A stretch of DNA of 64,000 bases, taken from contig NZ_BMYM01000001.1 in assembly GCF_014652275.1 (NCBI RefSeq), positions 1,364,001 through 1,428,000 of the forward strand, in the 5' to 3' direction. Source of the stretch: Parahalioglobus pacificus. Its GTDB lineage: Bacteria > Pseudomonadota > Gammaproteobacteria > Pseudomonadales > Halieaceae. The notes below the pieces were generated by a model. It saw nothing but the letters and a program-made list of their open reading frames with translations. It did no database searches and was not told where the DNA came from. A program made the translations under genes and the position numbers. Below are positions 1-7,896 of the stretch, in pieces (the first letter of the stretch is position 1; the number at the start of each line of letters is the position of its first letter).

Positions 1-341
1 CCGCAGATAGCGTATTTTTATGGGATATAGCTACATTTTCACGTCTTTTTTCTAGGGGTGGACGCTCCTTGAACCACCCTATCTGGGTTAGCTAAATCAA
101 CAGTTACGTAATATTCCCACAATTTTTCTAATAAAAAGCCCTCAAGCCACTATTTTTATTGGACTTTATTTTTCTCTGTGCTAGAAATAGGCCTGTGAGT
201 GCGGAACATCGGCGAAAGCGCAGACTTTCACTGATCAAAAAATAATCGCACCACTAAGCAATAATAAGCAAGACCATTGGCAGTAGAACGATAAAAGTGA
301 ACGGCTGTATCTGACGGAGTCATCCTACTAGGGAGTGGGTT
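1..341. other. AT-rich intergenic stretch, no gene seen
   Basis: No reading frame of useful length or RNA gene is visible here. The segment is clearly richer in A and T than the genes that follow, which fits a promoter region or the edge of an inserted segment. The last bases hold a GGGAG ribosome binding site that serves the gene starting at 342. I see no paired repeats I can support. Confidence 0.5.
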
Positions 342-734
342 ATGTACGTTACCGCAGACCACCTGAGAGACCATGTAATCCGACCTACGTTGGAGTACCT
401 TGGCGCATGGACCCCTGCCATCGAGGGTGTATTGCTCGATGCCGCGGTGAACGCGCCCGAGTTGGGGCTGTTTTCAGCCCGTAACGAGGGACTTGGCCTC
501 TTCCATATAACCGCAGCGCAACACCGGGATATCTGGGATCGCTATTTGGCCTTCAAGCCAGATATCGCCAGCCGTGTTCGAGGCCTGGCCAGTCAGCGTG
601 CTTTCCTGAGCGATCCGGACAGCGAATTGCAGACCAACCTCAGTTATTGCACAGCAATCGCCTGGTTGATGCACCAGCGCGCCAACGGCACTGTCGATTC
701 CACAAAGACGCCAACCGCTGCCGTCAGAGCGTAA
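342..734 (+). CDS. Phage-lysozyme-like small protein, orphan
   Basis: 130 residues, ATG start preceded by GGGAG at a good distance. The N-terminal pattern HVIRPTLEYLG, the middle block GLGLFHITAAQHRDIWDRYL and the C-terminal NLSYCTAIAWLMHQR recall a family of small phage-encoded proteins related to lysozyme/transglycosylases (from memory: VIRPxLxxLG, LGxYQxEPATHxDIWDNYL, YCTAICRVHYR). In those, a Glu-Ser pair lies in the segment aligned here with NAPELGLF, so the catalytic site may be altered. No other phage genes are adjacent, so it may be a domesticated or stranded prophage gene. The last 20 residues look unstructured. Function is inferred from pattern only. Confidence 0.6.
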   Translation: MYVTADHLRDHVIRPTLEYLGAWTPAIEGVLLDAAVNAPELGLFSARNEGLGLFHITAAQHRDIWDRYLAFKPDIASRVRGLASQRAFLSDPDSELQTNLSYCTAIAWLMHQRANGTVDSTKTPTAAVRA

Positions 735-779
735 TTAACCGACGCTACCCTGCCGGCCCTCATGCGCCCGAGGATGGCT

Positions 780-1388
780 TCACCGAGCCTTCCATCGGGC
801 CAGATCCTCGGGCCTGTCGATGTCCGATAGTGCCGGCAGCGTAATCGCGGTCAACCCTGCCGATTCCGCCCGTTGTAGCGACTGCGCTAGTACCCGGTCA
901 GTGCCCCAGCTGACATCCTCAAACACTGCATCGACTAATTGGCTTGCGCCCACCAGCACATACCCGCCGTCTTCGGCAGCACCGAATACCACCGTTGCGG
1001 AATCCAGGGCATCTAGCGCCAATTGCAGGTAATCTGCGTCAATGTAGGGGCAATCACTGCCGACCAACACCACCTTGTCAGCCCGGGCCAGCCCGTCATT
1101 CACCGCCAAGGCCATTCGATCGCCCAGCGTACCCCGCCCTTGGTCGCGCAAATCAGAAACACCTGCTTTTAAGCAACGGTCGAATACCGGCGAGGCAGCC
1201 TCACCGGCCACCCAGAGTTCCACGGGACCTAACTCGGCGCTCAACAAGGTGTGGTTCGTATGTAGCAGCAACTCAGTATGAACTGCGCAAGCCTGCTCGG
1301 CGGAATAGCTAGGCATCAGGCGGGTTTTTACGCGGCCGGCGATCGGTGCTTTAGCGAACTGGATCAGCAGCGCTGGTGCTTTGGACAT
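780..1388 (-). CDS. TIGR04282-type glycosyltransferase (DUF2064)
   Basis: 202 residues from the ATG at 1388 (a longer frame runs upstream into the neighbour but begins with unrelated residues). MSKAPALLIQFAKAPIAGRVKTRL is the typical beginning of the DUF2064 / TIGR04282 family, in which AKxPxxGxVKTRL resembles a nucleotidyltransferase-like sugar-phosphate binding loop; GSDCPYIDADYLQLAL and GAAEDGGYVLVG are further family blocks. It lies 19 bases after the GT2 gene and downstream of arsS, the arrangement seen in arsenosugar biosynthesis sets. The exact reaction is not established by the sequence; a sugar transfer or activation step on arsenosugar is inferred from context. Confidence 0.85.
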   Translation of the reverse strand: MSKAPALLIQFAKAPIAGRVKTRLMPSYSAEQACAVHTELLLHTNHTLLSAELGPVELWVAGEAASPVFDRCLKAGVSDLRDQGRGTLGDRMALAVNDGLARADKVVLVGSDCPYIDADYLQLALDALDSATVVFGAAEDGGYVLVGASQLVDAVFEDVSWGTDRVLAQSLQRAESAGLTAITLPALSDIDRPEDLARWKAR

Positions 1389-1407
1389 AAGCGTTCGGAT
1401 GCGGCGT

Positions 1408-2091
1408 CTAACGACCGTAATAGTGCTGATAGAGCCAGCGCGGGCTGGCTCCGCATACGTACGCCAGCCGCATCCACCACATTTGCAGCATGGTGCGCCA
1501 GACGCCACGCTCGCGCCAGCGGCGGGATGAGGTGCGCACTGGCAGCGTCATCACCCTAGGCCTGCTCACTCGGCGCAGGCGTTTGCTCAATTCGACGTCT
1601 TCCATCAGCGGGATGGAAGCAAACCCGCGCAGCTGTTCAAACAGCTCTCGGCGCACAAACATGAGCTGATCGCCAGTGGCTACCCCCGTGAGACGCGAGC
1701 GCCAGTTAATGCCCTGTTGGATCACGCGCAACATACCGGAGGCCCCACTGAGTTCGACCGGGAAGAAGCCCCACTCAGGTTGATCCTGCAACGCCTGCAG
1801 AAGATAGGCTTGATCAAAGCGCGGCTCCGTATCTGCGTGCAGAAAACACAGGTAATCGGAGAAAGCGCCGGCGGCACCGAGGTTCATCTGGGCAGCCCGC
1901 CCGGGCTCGCCCACCAGAACCTGATCAGCTAACACCAGCGCGGCTTTGACGGTTTCATCCGTGCTCTGGCCATCCACGACGATGCGGCGCGCATCCGGGA
2001 AAGCCCCTTTAAGGTGTGCAAGTAAGGCGTGAATACGACCTGACTCATTCAGCACCGGAACAACAAAGGTGACTGACACTGCCGGAGACAT
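1408..2091 (-). CDS. TIGR04283-type family 2 glycosyltransferase
   Basis: 227 residues from the ATG at 2091, which shares one base with the arsS stop codon (TGATG). SVTFVVPVLNESGRI is the GT2 N-terminal beta strand and loop; VDGQSTDET and FLHADTEPRF carry the acidic nucleotide-sugar and metal-binding positions; ATGDQLMFVRRELF and MEDVELSKRLRR are acceptor-side motifs of this subfamily. The C-terminal part is basic and ends with hydrophobic aromatic residues, suggesting membrane contact. Family TIGR04283 commonly accompanies arsS and arsenosugar genes. Translational coupling to arsS is likely given the overlap. Confidence 0.88.
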   Translation of the reverse strand: MSPAVSVTFVVPVLNESGRIHALLAHLKGAFPDARRIVVDGQSTDETVKAALVLADQVLVGEPGRAAQMNLGAAGAFSDYLCFLHADTEPRFDQAYLLQALQDQPEWGFFPVELSGASGMLRVIQQGINWRSRLTGVATGDQLMFVRRELFEQLRGFASIPLMEDVELSKRLRRVSRPRVMTLPVRTSSRRWRERGVWRTMLQMWWMRLAYVCGASPRWLYQHYYGR

Positions 2092-3050
2092 CAACCGTCC
2101 AGTGCACCCCCGCAGCTACTCCCCTGGCCCGCAGTGCAGCCGTAGCAATGCTCTCCGGTGGCTATGGCGTCGCCCTCCAGATTCGCATCAATGAGAAGGT
2201 CGCGGAGGTGGCGCCGGTCTGAGGCCAGCAGCGGCATGGCAAGCATCTGGTTAAAGTCGCAGTCAAAGAGGTAACCCTGCCAGTCCACGCTCACCAGGTT
2301 GCGACACATGACAGTCTGGAGGTTCGCCTCACTGAAGTTGTCACGCAGCAGCTGCATGTAAGGCAGATAGTTGTCCTGTGCCAGCAGCACGGCGCCGAAG
2401 CGGCTGATAGGCATATTCGTGATGGTCAAGAGCTGATCGAATTCAATGCCGAAGCGCTCCCCCAGTTCTCGTTTATAGTCTGCCTCCAGGCCCTGCTGCG
2501 GCGGTGGCAGCACTGGCCCAATGGGGTTGTAGACGAGGTTCAGCACTCGCTGGGGATCGCGACCGTAGCCCAGCTCATTGAGCCGCCGCAGTGCCTTCAC
2601 GCTGTCACTGTAAACACCCTTACCGCGCTGCTGCTCCACATTGTCCTCGAGGTAACAGGGCAGCGATGCAACGATCTCTACCCCTTGGGCCGCCAGAAAC
2701 TCCGCCAGCGACTCCTGCCCAGGCTCGAAAAGGATGGTGAGATTACAGCGATCAATAACACGCACTCCCCTGCCCCTGGCCTCCATGACCAGATCGCGAA
2801 AATGTTCATTGAGCTCAGGTGCGCCGCCGGTTAGATCCAGCGTCTTCACGCCGGCCTGATCGATTACGGCGAGCACCTGATCGATAGTCTCGCGCGACAT
2901 CATCTCTGTGCGCGTGGGCCCCGCGTTGACATGACAATGAACGCAGCTCAGATTGCAGCGGTAGCCAAGGTTTACCTGTAGGGTATCTAACTTACCTCGC
3001 GTTACGGAAGGAAAGTCGGTGTCGAGTAGTAAAGGACGTGTGTCTTGCAA
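2091..3050 (-). CDS. arsS: Arsenosugar biosynthesis radical SAM protein ArsS
   Basis: 319 residues, TTG start; no ATG or GTG lies upstream in frame before the neighbouring gene. Radical SAM cluster cysteines are seen at residues 32, 36 and 39 in CNLSCVHC, followed by GGAPEL. The C-terminal tail HCYGCTAGQGSSCGGAL supplies the extra cysteines typical of ArsS. From family knowledge ArsS transfers the 5-deoxyadenosyl group to a methylated arsenical to form deoxyadenosyl-arsenic species, precursors of arsenosugars. It heads a three-gene set with two glycosyltransferase-like genes. The partner methyltransferase ArsM is not in this window. Confidence 0.93.
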   Translation of the reverse strand: MQDTRPLLLDTDFPSVTRGKLDTLQVNLGYRCNLSCVHCHVNAGPTRTEMMSRETIDQVLAVIDQAGVKTLDLTGGAPELNEHFRDLVMEARGRGVRVIDRCNLTILFEPGQESLAEFLAAQGVEIVASLPCYLEDNVEQQRGKGVYSDSVKALRRLNELGYGRDPQRVLNLVYNPIGPVLPPPQQGLEADYKRELGERFGIEFDQLLTITNMPISRFGAVLLAQDNYLPYMQLLRDNFSEANLQTVMCRNLVSVDWQGYLFDCDFNQMLAMPLLASDRRHLRDLLIDANLEGDAIATGEHCYGCTAGQGSSCGGALDG

Positions 3051-3094
3051 GGCGTGATTCCAGTTATTGGCGTGCTGTCCACAGACGGCGAGGC

Positions 3095-5020
3095 TCAGTA
3101 AGCCAACCGCCGTTCTTCGGGGGTGAGCATACTCTTATCCTCCCCCTGCAGATACTGAAATACCACGTTGTACGACAGCACTGCCTGCACATAGTTGCGC
3201 GTTTCCTTGTAGGGAATTGTGGCAACCCAAATCTCTGCGGGGAGTTTACCGGCAGTGTTCCTCCGCCAACGATCAACGCGGTGAGGGCCAGCGTTGTAGG
3301 CCGCCAGCGCAAAAATACGATTACCGTCGAAGCGATCCAGCAGCTGCCGGTAATACGCACTGCCAAGACGCACATTGTGCTCAACGTCGTACAGCGCAGA
3401 CGTGGTGTGTTTCCGACCCAACTGACTGGCTACCTGCTTACCCGTGGCGGGCATGATCTGCATCAGGCCACGAGCGCCCACCGGGGAGCGGGCCTCTGCA
3501 AAAAATGCACTTTCGCGACGCGCAATGGCCATCAGTTCCGTGTGCGGCACGCGCTGCACCACACCGTAGTGCTCGAAGGTATCGCGATAGGGCATGGGAA
3601 ACCGCAGGTCCAGCAAGTCCCAGGCCTGTGCCCGACTAGCGGCGTCGATTGCCATGCGGTGCCAGCCCTCGTCGGCGGCCAGCAAGGCCAGCTGCTGCCG
3701 CTGCGGCTGTTCACTGGCACCCAGCACGGTGTGCCATTCCGAGAAGGCCAACTGCTCCTCGTCGTGGTAGTTGAGTTCTCGAACCCGCTGCACGCCAGGC
3801 AGAGCCTTGAGTGGCTGGGCGCGTGCGGAATCCAGCACCATGGATTCATGGTTAAAGTCGTAAGGTTTCCCAAGGTGGTCAGCGGCCAGGAAGCCGTAGT
3901 AATCGCGCTCCTGCGCCACCGAGGCCAGTATCGCTCGCCCCTCATCGCCTTTGCCGGTTTTCTCAAGCGCGTAGCCGCGCCAGTAGCGCCAGCCAGCTTT
4001 ACTCAGCCCCTCCTCACTCAGGTAACTCTGGGCTGCCAGTACCTGCGGCCAATCCTGTTCTTCCAGCAACCAGCGCAGTCGAATCTCGACCAGCTTATCG
4101 TCCTTAAGCCGCGGCAATACATTGGGTAACCATTGCTCCACAGCGGCATCACGGGCGAACAGCCCCTGCAATACGATGGCGCTCTCGACGGCCTCCGACT
4201 GCGTCTCAGTAAACGGCAGTGTCGCGCTGAACTGACGCCACTGATTCAGTGCCTTGGCCGGACTGTACCGTGCGAGATAAACCAGACCGTGTGCTGCGAT
4301 ATCGGTGGAGTAAGGTTGGTCCGCAGGCAAACGCTGCTTGTCGAGCTCCGCGGGGCGACGATAGACAGCCAGCAAGCGGTCGGACCGGGGCTTAAGCGCC
4401 GGACTGCCTTTCCGGGCAACATAGTTCATGAGGCTGCGCTCACGCGCATCGAAGGCCTTCAGCAGCCTTGCCCACACCACTTCATCGGAGAGCTCCCCCG
4501 CCTTCTGCCAGGCGCTGAACAGGGGGTCACACTCTTTGGGTCGCGACTTACCGTGCACCCAGAGCCGCTCGGCACCCTCCCAGGCGGCCAATGGATCACC
4601 GCCCGCCAACACCGCGCGGAAGTAGTAGCACTTGAGTACGATGCTATTGGGCTCATCCGGGTTCACCGCCAGAAAGTCCGCCCAGCGCCGATCTTTACCC
4701 GCGCGTGTAAGGTAGGCCGATTTGAATCGATTGGGCAGCGGCGACCCTTCGGCCGCTGCAAGAAACTGGCGCGCGTCGCTTGGCCTTACCCGGCCCGGGT
4801 CGCGTGTGAGATTGTAGTAATCAAGGTAAATAGCCAGCGGGTAGTCGTCGAGGTCGTTTCGTAGACGCTGGAACTGCGAGGTCTGCCCGCGCTGAATCGC
4901 GGTCACCGCATCATCATATTTCTGTCGCTCGCTCCCCAGGGCCGATGAGGTGGCCCCGGCACTCGAAACACAACCGCAGGCCAAGGCGATGACCGCCGTC
5001 GCTCTCTGCCAACCTCGCAA
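3095..5020 (-). CDS. slt: Soluble lytic murein transglycosylase (Slt70 type)
   Basis: 641 residues, the normal size for Slt70. TTG start with AGAGGTAGG just upstream, followed by a signal peptide (ATAVIALACGCVSSAGA). The long helical middle is the superhelical U and L domain region; the C-terminal catalytic SLT domain begins near residue 490 with ARRESAF, Glu503 being the catalytic acid, then GARGLMQIMPATG and AAYNAGP motifs. It cleaves peptidoglycan in the periplasm giving 1,6-anhydro ends. It lies just upstream of arsS on the same strand with a 44-base gap, but no functional link is evident. Confidence 0.94.
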   Translation of the reverse strand: MRGWQRATAVIALACGCVSSAGATSSALGSERQKYDDAVTAIQRGQTSQFQRLRNDLDDYPLAIYLDYYNLTRDPGRVRPSDARQFLAAAEGSPLPNRFKSAYLTRAGKDRRWADFLAVNPDEPNSIVLKCYYFRAVLAGGDPLAAWEGAERLWVHGKSRPKECDPLFSAWQKAGELSDEVVWARLLKAFDARERSLMNYVARKGSPALKPRSDRLLAVYRRPAELDKQRLPADQPYSTDIAAHGLVYLARYSPAKALNQWRQFSATLPFTETQSEAVESAIVLQGLFARDAAVEQWLPNVLPRLKDDKLVEIRLRWLLEEQDWPQVLAAQSYLSEEGLSKAGWRYWRGYALEKTGKGDEGRAILASVAQERDYYGFLAADHLGKPYDFNHESMVLDSARAQPLKALPGVQRVRELNYHDEEQLAFSEWHTVLGASEQPQRQQLALLAADEGWHRMAIDAASRAQAWDLLDLRFPMPYRDTFEHYGVVQRVPHTELMAIARRESAFFAEARSPVGARGLMQIMPATGKQVASQLGRKHTTSALYDVEHNVRLGSAYYRQLLDRFDGNRIFALAAYNAGPHRVDRWRRNTAGKLPAEIWVATIPYKETRNYVQAVLSYNVVFQYLQGEDKSMLTPEERRLAY

Positions 5021-5120
5021 AACGCCTACCTCTCTGCGCGCGATTACCCTCTGATGTCGCGGTTAGAGTGATACGGGCGGCAGGCGAATGCAACCGGCGC
5101 GCACAAGTTTTTACTGTGCC

Positions 5121-5687
5121 TCAGAACAAAAGCCCGACAGTGGGCAACTCGATATCAGCATAATCGAGAATCACCTCGCGCCCTGCGAGCTTAAACCCGG
5201 CATCGGTATCCGCAGCGATGACAATGACATCCTTACGCTGGCCGCTATACAGACATGAACGACTACCCGGGCGCGCGTAATGAAGATGGAAATGCGACCA
5301 GATTGTGAAGCTGTCCTCTGTCGCTTCCATAACCTCGATATTTGCGACCAGTCGTCGGGTTCTCGCCGGCGGGTTCTCTGACCAGGAATTTGGCTTGTAG
5401 GCGCGCTCCACCCGCAGCATTAGATGAATATAGGATTCTTCCCTGAGCGGGCAGCCCTCGCCGTCGGCGCGCTCCAACTCGTTAGCCACCGCCAACATTG
5501 ACTCATTCCCGCGCTGACGATTATCAACGGCGGCGTTAACCCTCGCGGGCACAATATAGCTAATGGACTCACTCAGCAGTGCGAGCCACTGCTGATACTG
5601 CCGCTCGTCAAGCAGACGCGCCTCGTAGGCATAAAAGCGCTCCACCGCCCGCTGCGTGTCTGCAGTCACCGCCACCGAAAGACTCAT
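5121..5687 (-). CDS. Aromatic-ring-hydroxylating dioxygenase, beta subunit
   Basis: 188 residues with the scaffold-like NTF2 fold of the beta subunits: VERFYAYEARLLDERQYQQW at the start, the ISYIVPARVN block, and the C-terminal FKLAGREVILDYADIELPTVGLLF. Its ATG overlaps the alpha subunit stop (ATGA), so the two are translationally coupled. The beta subunit shapes the alpha3beta3 hexamer and can affect substrate choice. Typical length for the family. No ferredoxin or reductase gene follows, so electrons must come from components encoded elsewhere. Confidence 0.9.
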   Translation of the reverse strand: MSLSVAVTADTQRAVERFYAYEARLLDERQYQQWLALLSESISYIVPARVNAAVDNRQRGNESMLAVANELERADGEGCPLREESYIHLMLRVERAYKPNSWSENPPARTRRLVANIEVMEATEDSFTIWSHFHLHYARPGSRSCLYSGQRKDVIVIAADTDAGFKLAGREVILDYADIELPTVGLLF

Positions 5688-6967
5688 ACGCCAACCTCCT
5701 GACGCGCCATATCATCGCGCCACCGCGAAAAAAATCCGCGGGCATAGTGCTCGTTCGCCGTTACGCTGACTGTACCGGGCAGGTCTGGGTGCGGCCCACC
5801 CTCCCCCAGTCCAAGGCCGTAGTACAACGGCCTGTCGTCGGCATAGTCGATGGCGCAGCCACGGTATTGCTGTGACCAGGCCTCGCTGTCTTCTTGTTCC
5901 AGCAATCCACCGGGGCCGAAAAAAGAGCTGTAATTGGTGCGCAGGGTTCGCTTCACGGATTCCGGCGCACCAGCGGGCACAACCGCCCATGACCAGTACT
6001 CCACGCGATTGGGTCCACGCGGGTGCGAGACCTTGAACGCGGTGTTCGACCACAGAAACGATAGGTTCGGGTAAATGCCGTAGGTCAGCCCTTTCATTCG
6101 CGCGCGTAGAGGCCCTATTCGCGCAGCGGCCTCATCCTGCACCTCCTTGAGGTAGCGTTGCACCTCCTCGCCACCCAGAATGCCGCCCATGCCTTCCATA
6201 CCCCAGGCCACCTCTTCGAAGGCCGCATCCTCTGGCATGAGGCGAAGCGTTGCCCCGTGACCTGGCTCGGTCACCACGCTGTAGCCCAGGGCCTCAATCG
6301 CATCTTGCGCCTCTCGCGGGATTATGGCGCTGTGCAGGAAGGGCCCGTGATTAACATCGCCCAACTGGTTCTCAACCGGCAACTTCCAGTTGGCATCGAT
6401 CAACCAGCGATGCGGTGCGCCGAGGAATTCCACACCGCCGGGGAAGCGGTCAAAAAAAGCATCCAGGTAAAAGCGCATGTCCCCAAGGTAGGCATCCAGC
6501 GGCATGATATCCGGATCGAAACAGCCAAAGATCATGCCCTGCCAGCTCTCCACCCGGGGAACACGTTTCAAGCCCAGCAAGGACTTATCGGGTTGCTGCG
6601 CCAGGGCCTTTTCCTGCGGGATGGTGACCAGATCTCCGCCCACGGTGTAAGACCAGTTGTGGTAGGGACAGACGAAGCGCCGGGCGTTGCCGTGATCCGC
6701 ACGGCAGACGGGTAGTCCCCGGTGGCTGCAGCTATTCACACAGGCCGTGATGTCGCCGGCTTCGTCCCTAGCGAGGATAATCGGCGTCTCGCCCATGTAA
6801 GCCTGAACAAAGTCGCCGGGGGCTGAAATCTGTGACTCATGGCCAAGAAATAGCCAGTTGCGGCCGAATATTGCCGCCTTTTCACGCTGATATACCGCCG
6901 GATCGGACCAACATTTACGACTTACCCAACTGGCATCATCACTGACCAGCGCCTGCGTGGATTTCAT
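5684..6967 (-). CDS. Aromatic-ring-hydroxylating dioxygenase, alpha subunit (Rieske)
   Basis: 427 residues from the ATG at 6967, chosen over the GTG two codons earlier because AGGAGG sits five bases before it. Rieske cluster ligands are C80, H82, C100 and H103 (CSHRG and CPYHNW). The catalytic domain follows; NQLGDVNHGPFLHSA carries the mononuclear iron His ligands with the bridging Asp. It oxidises an aromatic or alicyclic acid at the expense of NAD(P)H via an electron chain. The substrate cannot be read from sequence; the neighbouring divergent TetR gene is the likely regulator. Salicylate/benzoate/anthranilate-type oxygenases are the closest general class. Confidence 0.92.
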   Translation of the reverse strand: MKSTQALVSDDASWVSRKCWSDPAVYQREKAAIFGRNWLFLGHESQISAPGDFVQAYMGETPIILARDEAGDITACVNSCSHRGLPVCRADHGNARRFVCPYHNWSYTVGGDLVTIPQEKALAQQPDKSLLGLKRVPRVESWQGMIFGCFDPDIMPLDAYLGDMRFYLDAFFDRFPGGVEFLGAPHRWLIDANWKLPVENQLGDVNHGPFLHSAIIPREAQDAIEALGYSVVTEPGHGATLRLMPEDAAFEEVAWGMEGMGGILGGEEVQRYLKEVQDEAAARIGPLRARMKGLTYGIYPNLSFLWSNTAFKVSHPRGPNRVEYWSWAVVPAGAPESVKRTLRTNYSSFFGPGGLLEQEDSEAWSQQYRGCAIDYADDRPLYYGLGLGEGGPHPDLPGTVSVTANEHYARGFFSRWRDDMARQEVGV

Positions 6968-6982
6968 GGCCACCTCCTATTT

Positions 6983-7085
6983 AATTATCGGTCGTTAATT
7001 TTTTATGAGTTTAGAGCCCCATTGATGCAAGAATAAACAGGGTTTTACTCATCATTGGACAATTTTTAGCGATCGAACGATAATT
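6983..7085. promoter_or_regulatory. Divergent regulatory region with paired 12-base sites
   Basis: Between the dioxygenase alpha start and the tetR start lie two copies of a 12-mer in inverted orientation: CGACCGATAATT (6983-6994, read on the minus strand) and CGAACGATAATT (7074-7085, plus strand), identical at 11 of 12 positions. Each lies just before the start of one of the divergent genes, and the second contains the palindrome ATCG-AA-CGAT. This is what one expects of operators for the divergently encoded TetR protein repressing both itself and the dioxygenase. The role is inferred. Confidence 0.55.
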
Positions 7086-7093
7086 TTTAAACC

Positions 7094-7714
7094 ATGACCG
7101 ACACTGCACCGCTTTCAAAAGGCCAGCGCACAGCCCAGCGCCTTCTCGATGAAGCACAAATCCTGTTTGCCAGTCAGGGCTACGACGCGACCAGCCTGCG
7201 CCAGATCGCGACCGCCGCGGACATCAAGGAGCCGGGCATCTACAATCACTTTGCGGGCAAGGAAGCGCTCTACGAGGCGGTGCTCAATCGCGCTTTAACC
7301 CCACTCGCTAACGCCATGGCCGACTCAGTGAGCCAGGCCGGCGACATTCGGGATTATACCGATCTACCCGCGTTAATGACGGACCTTCTGTGGGCTCACC
7401 CGGAGATGGCGGGTTTATTCCAGCAGGCCCTACAGGGCGATGCTGAATCCGCGGGTACCAGACTTATGCAACGTTGGCTGCACGCCCTGTTTGAACAGGG
7501 CGTGGACAGTCTAAAAGTGCTGGGCTCGCTAGCGGACACTGACAAGGCAACGCTGGCCATCAATGTGCTCGCCATCTTCAATCTCACTACTGGCTACTTT
7601 CTCTCCCAGCGGGCCTTCAACATGATGGCCAATGGCAGCCTGAACAGCGCTGAGAATGTGGCGCGACAAAAGGCACTGCTGCGTAAAGTGGTGCGTGCGA
7701 TGCTGGTGAACTAG
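7094..7714 (+). CDS. TetR/AcrR family transcriptional regulator
   Basis: 206 residues. The N-terminal helix-turn-helix is clear: TAQRLLDEAQILFASQGYDATSLRQIATAADIKEPGIYNHFAGKEALY, residues about 12-60. The C-terminal ligand domain is variable as usual. The gene is divergent from the Rieske dioxygenase pair and separated from it by about 125 bases containing two inverted copies of a 12-base site, so it probably controls the dioxygenase in response to its substrate or product. Regulation target is inferred from position. Confidence 0.92.
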   Translation: MTDTAPLSKGQRTAQRLLDEAQILFASQGYDATSLRQIATAADIKEPGIYNHFAGKEALYEAVLNRALTPLANAMADSVSQAGDIRDYTDLPALMTDLLWAHPEMAGLFQQALQGDAESAGTRLMQRWLHALFEQGVDSLKVLGSLADTDKATLAINVLAIFNLTTGYFLSQRAFNMMANGSLNSAENVARQKALLRKVVRAMLVN

Positions 7715-7896
7715 CCGCTCACGGCGACGCAAATCACAGTCACCTTCAAAGAGGCTGAATTGGCAGCAATGCCGACAGAACCGGTAGGTACTTTTTCACC
7801 GAGCCGACGTCATGGTCAAGGGCGGAAATCGCTGCAAACTACACCCTGCCCGGTTGCGTACATCTTTTAAATTACCGAAGCCTAGAGTACAAATTT

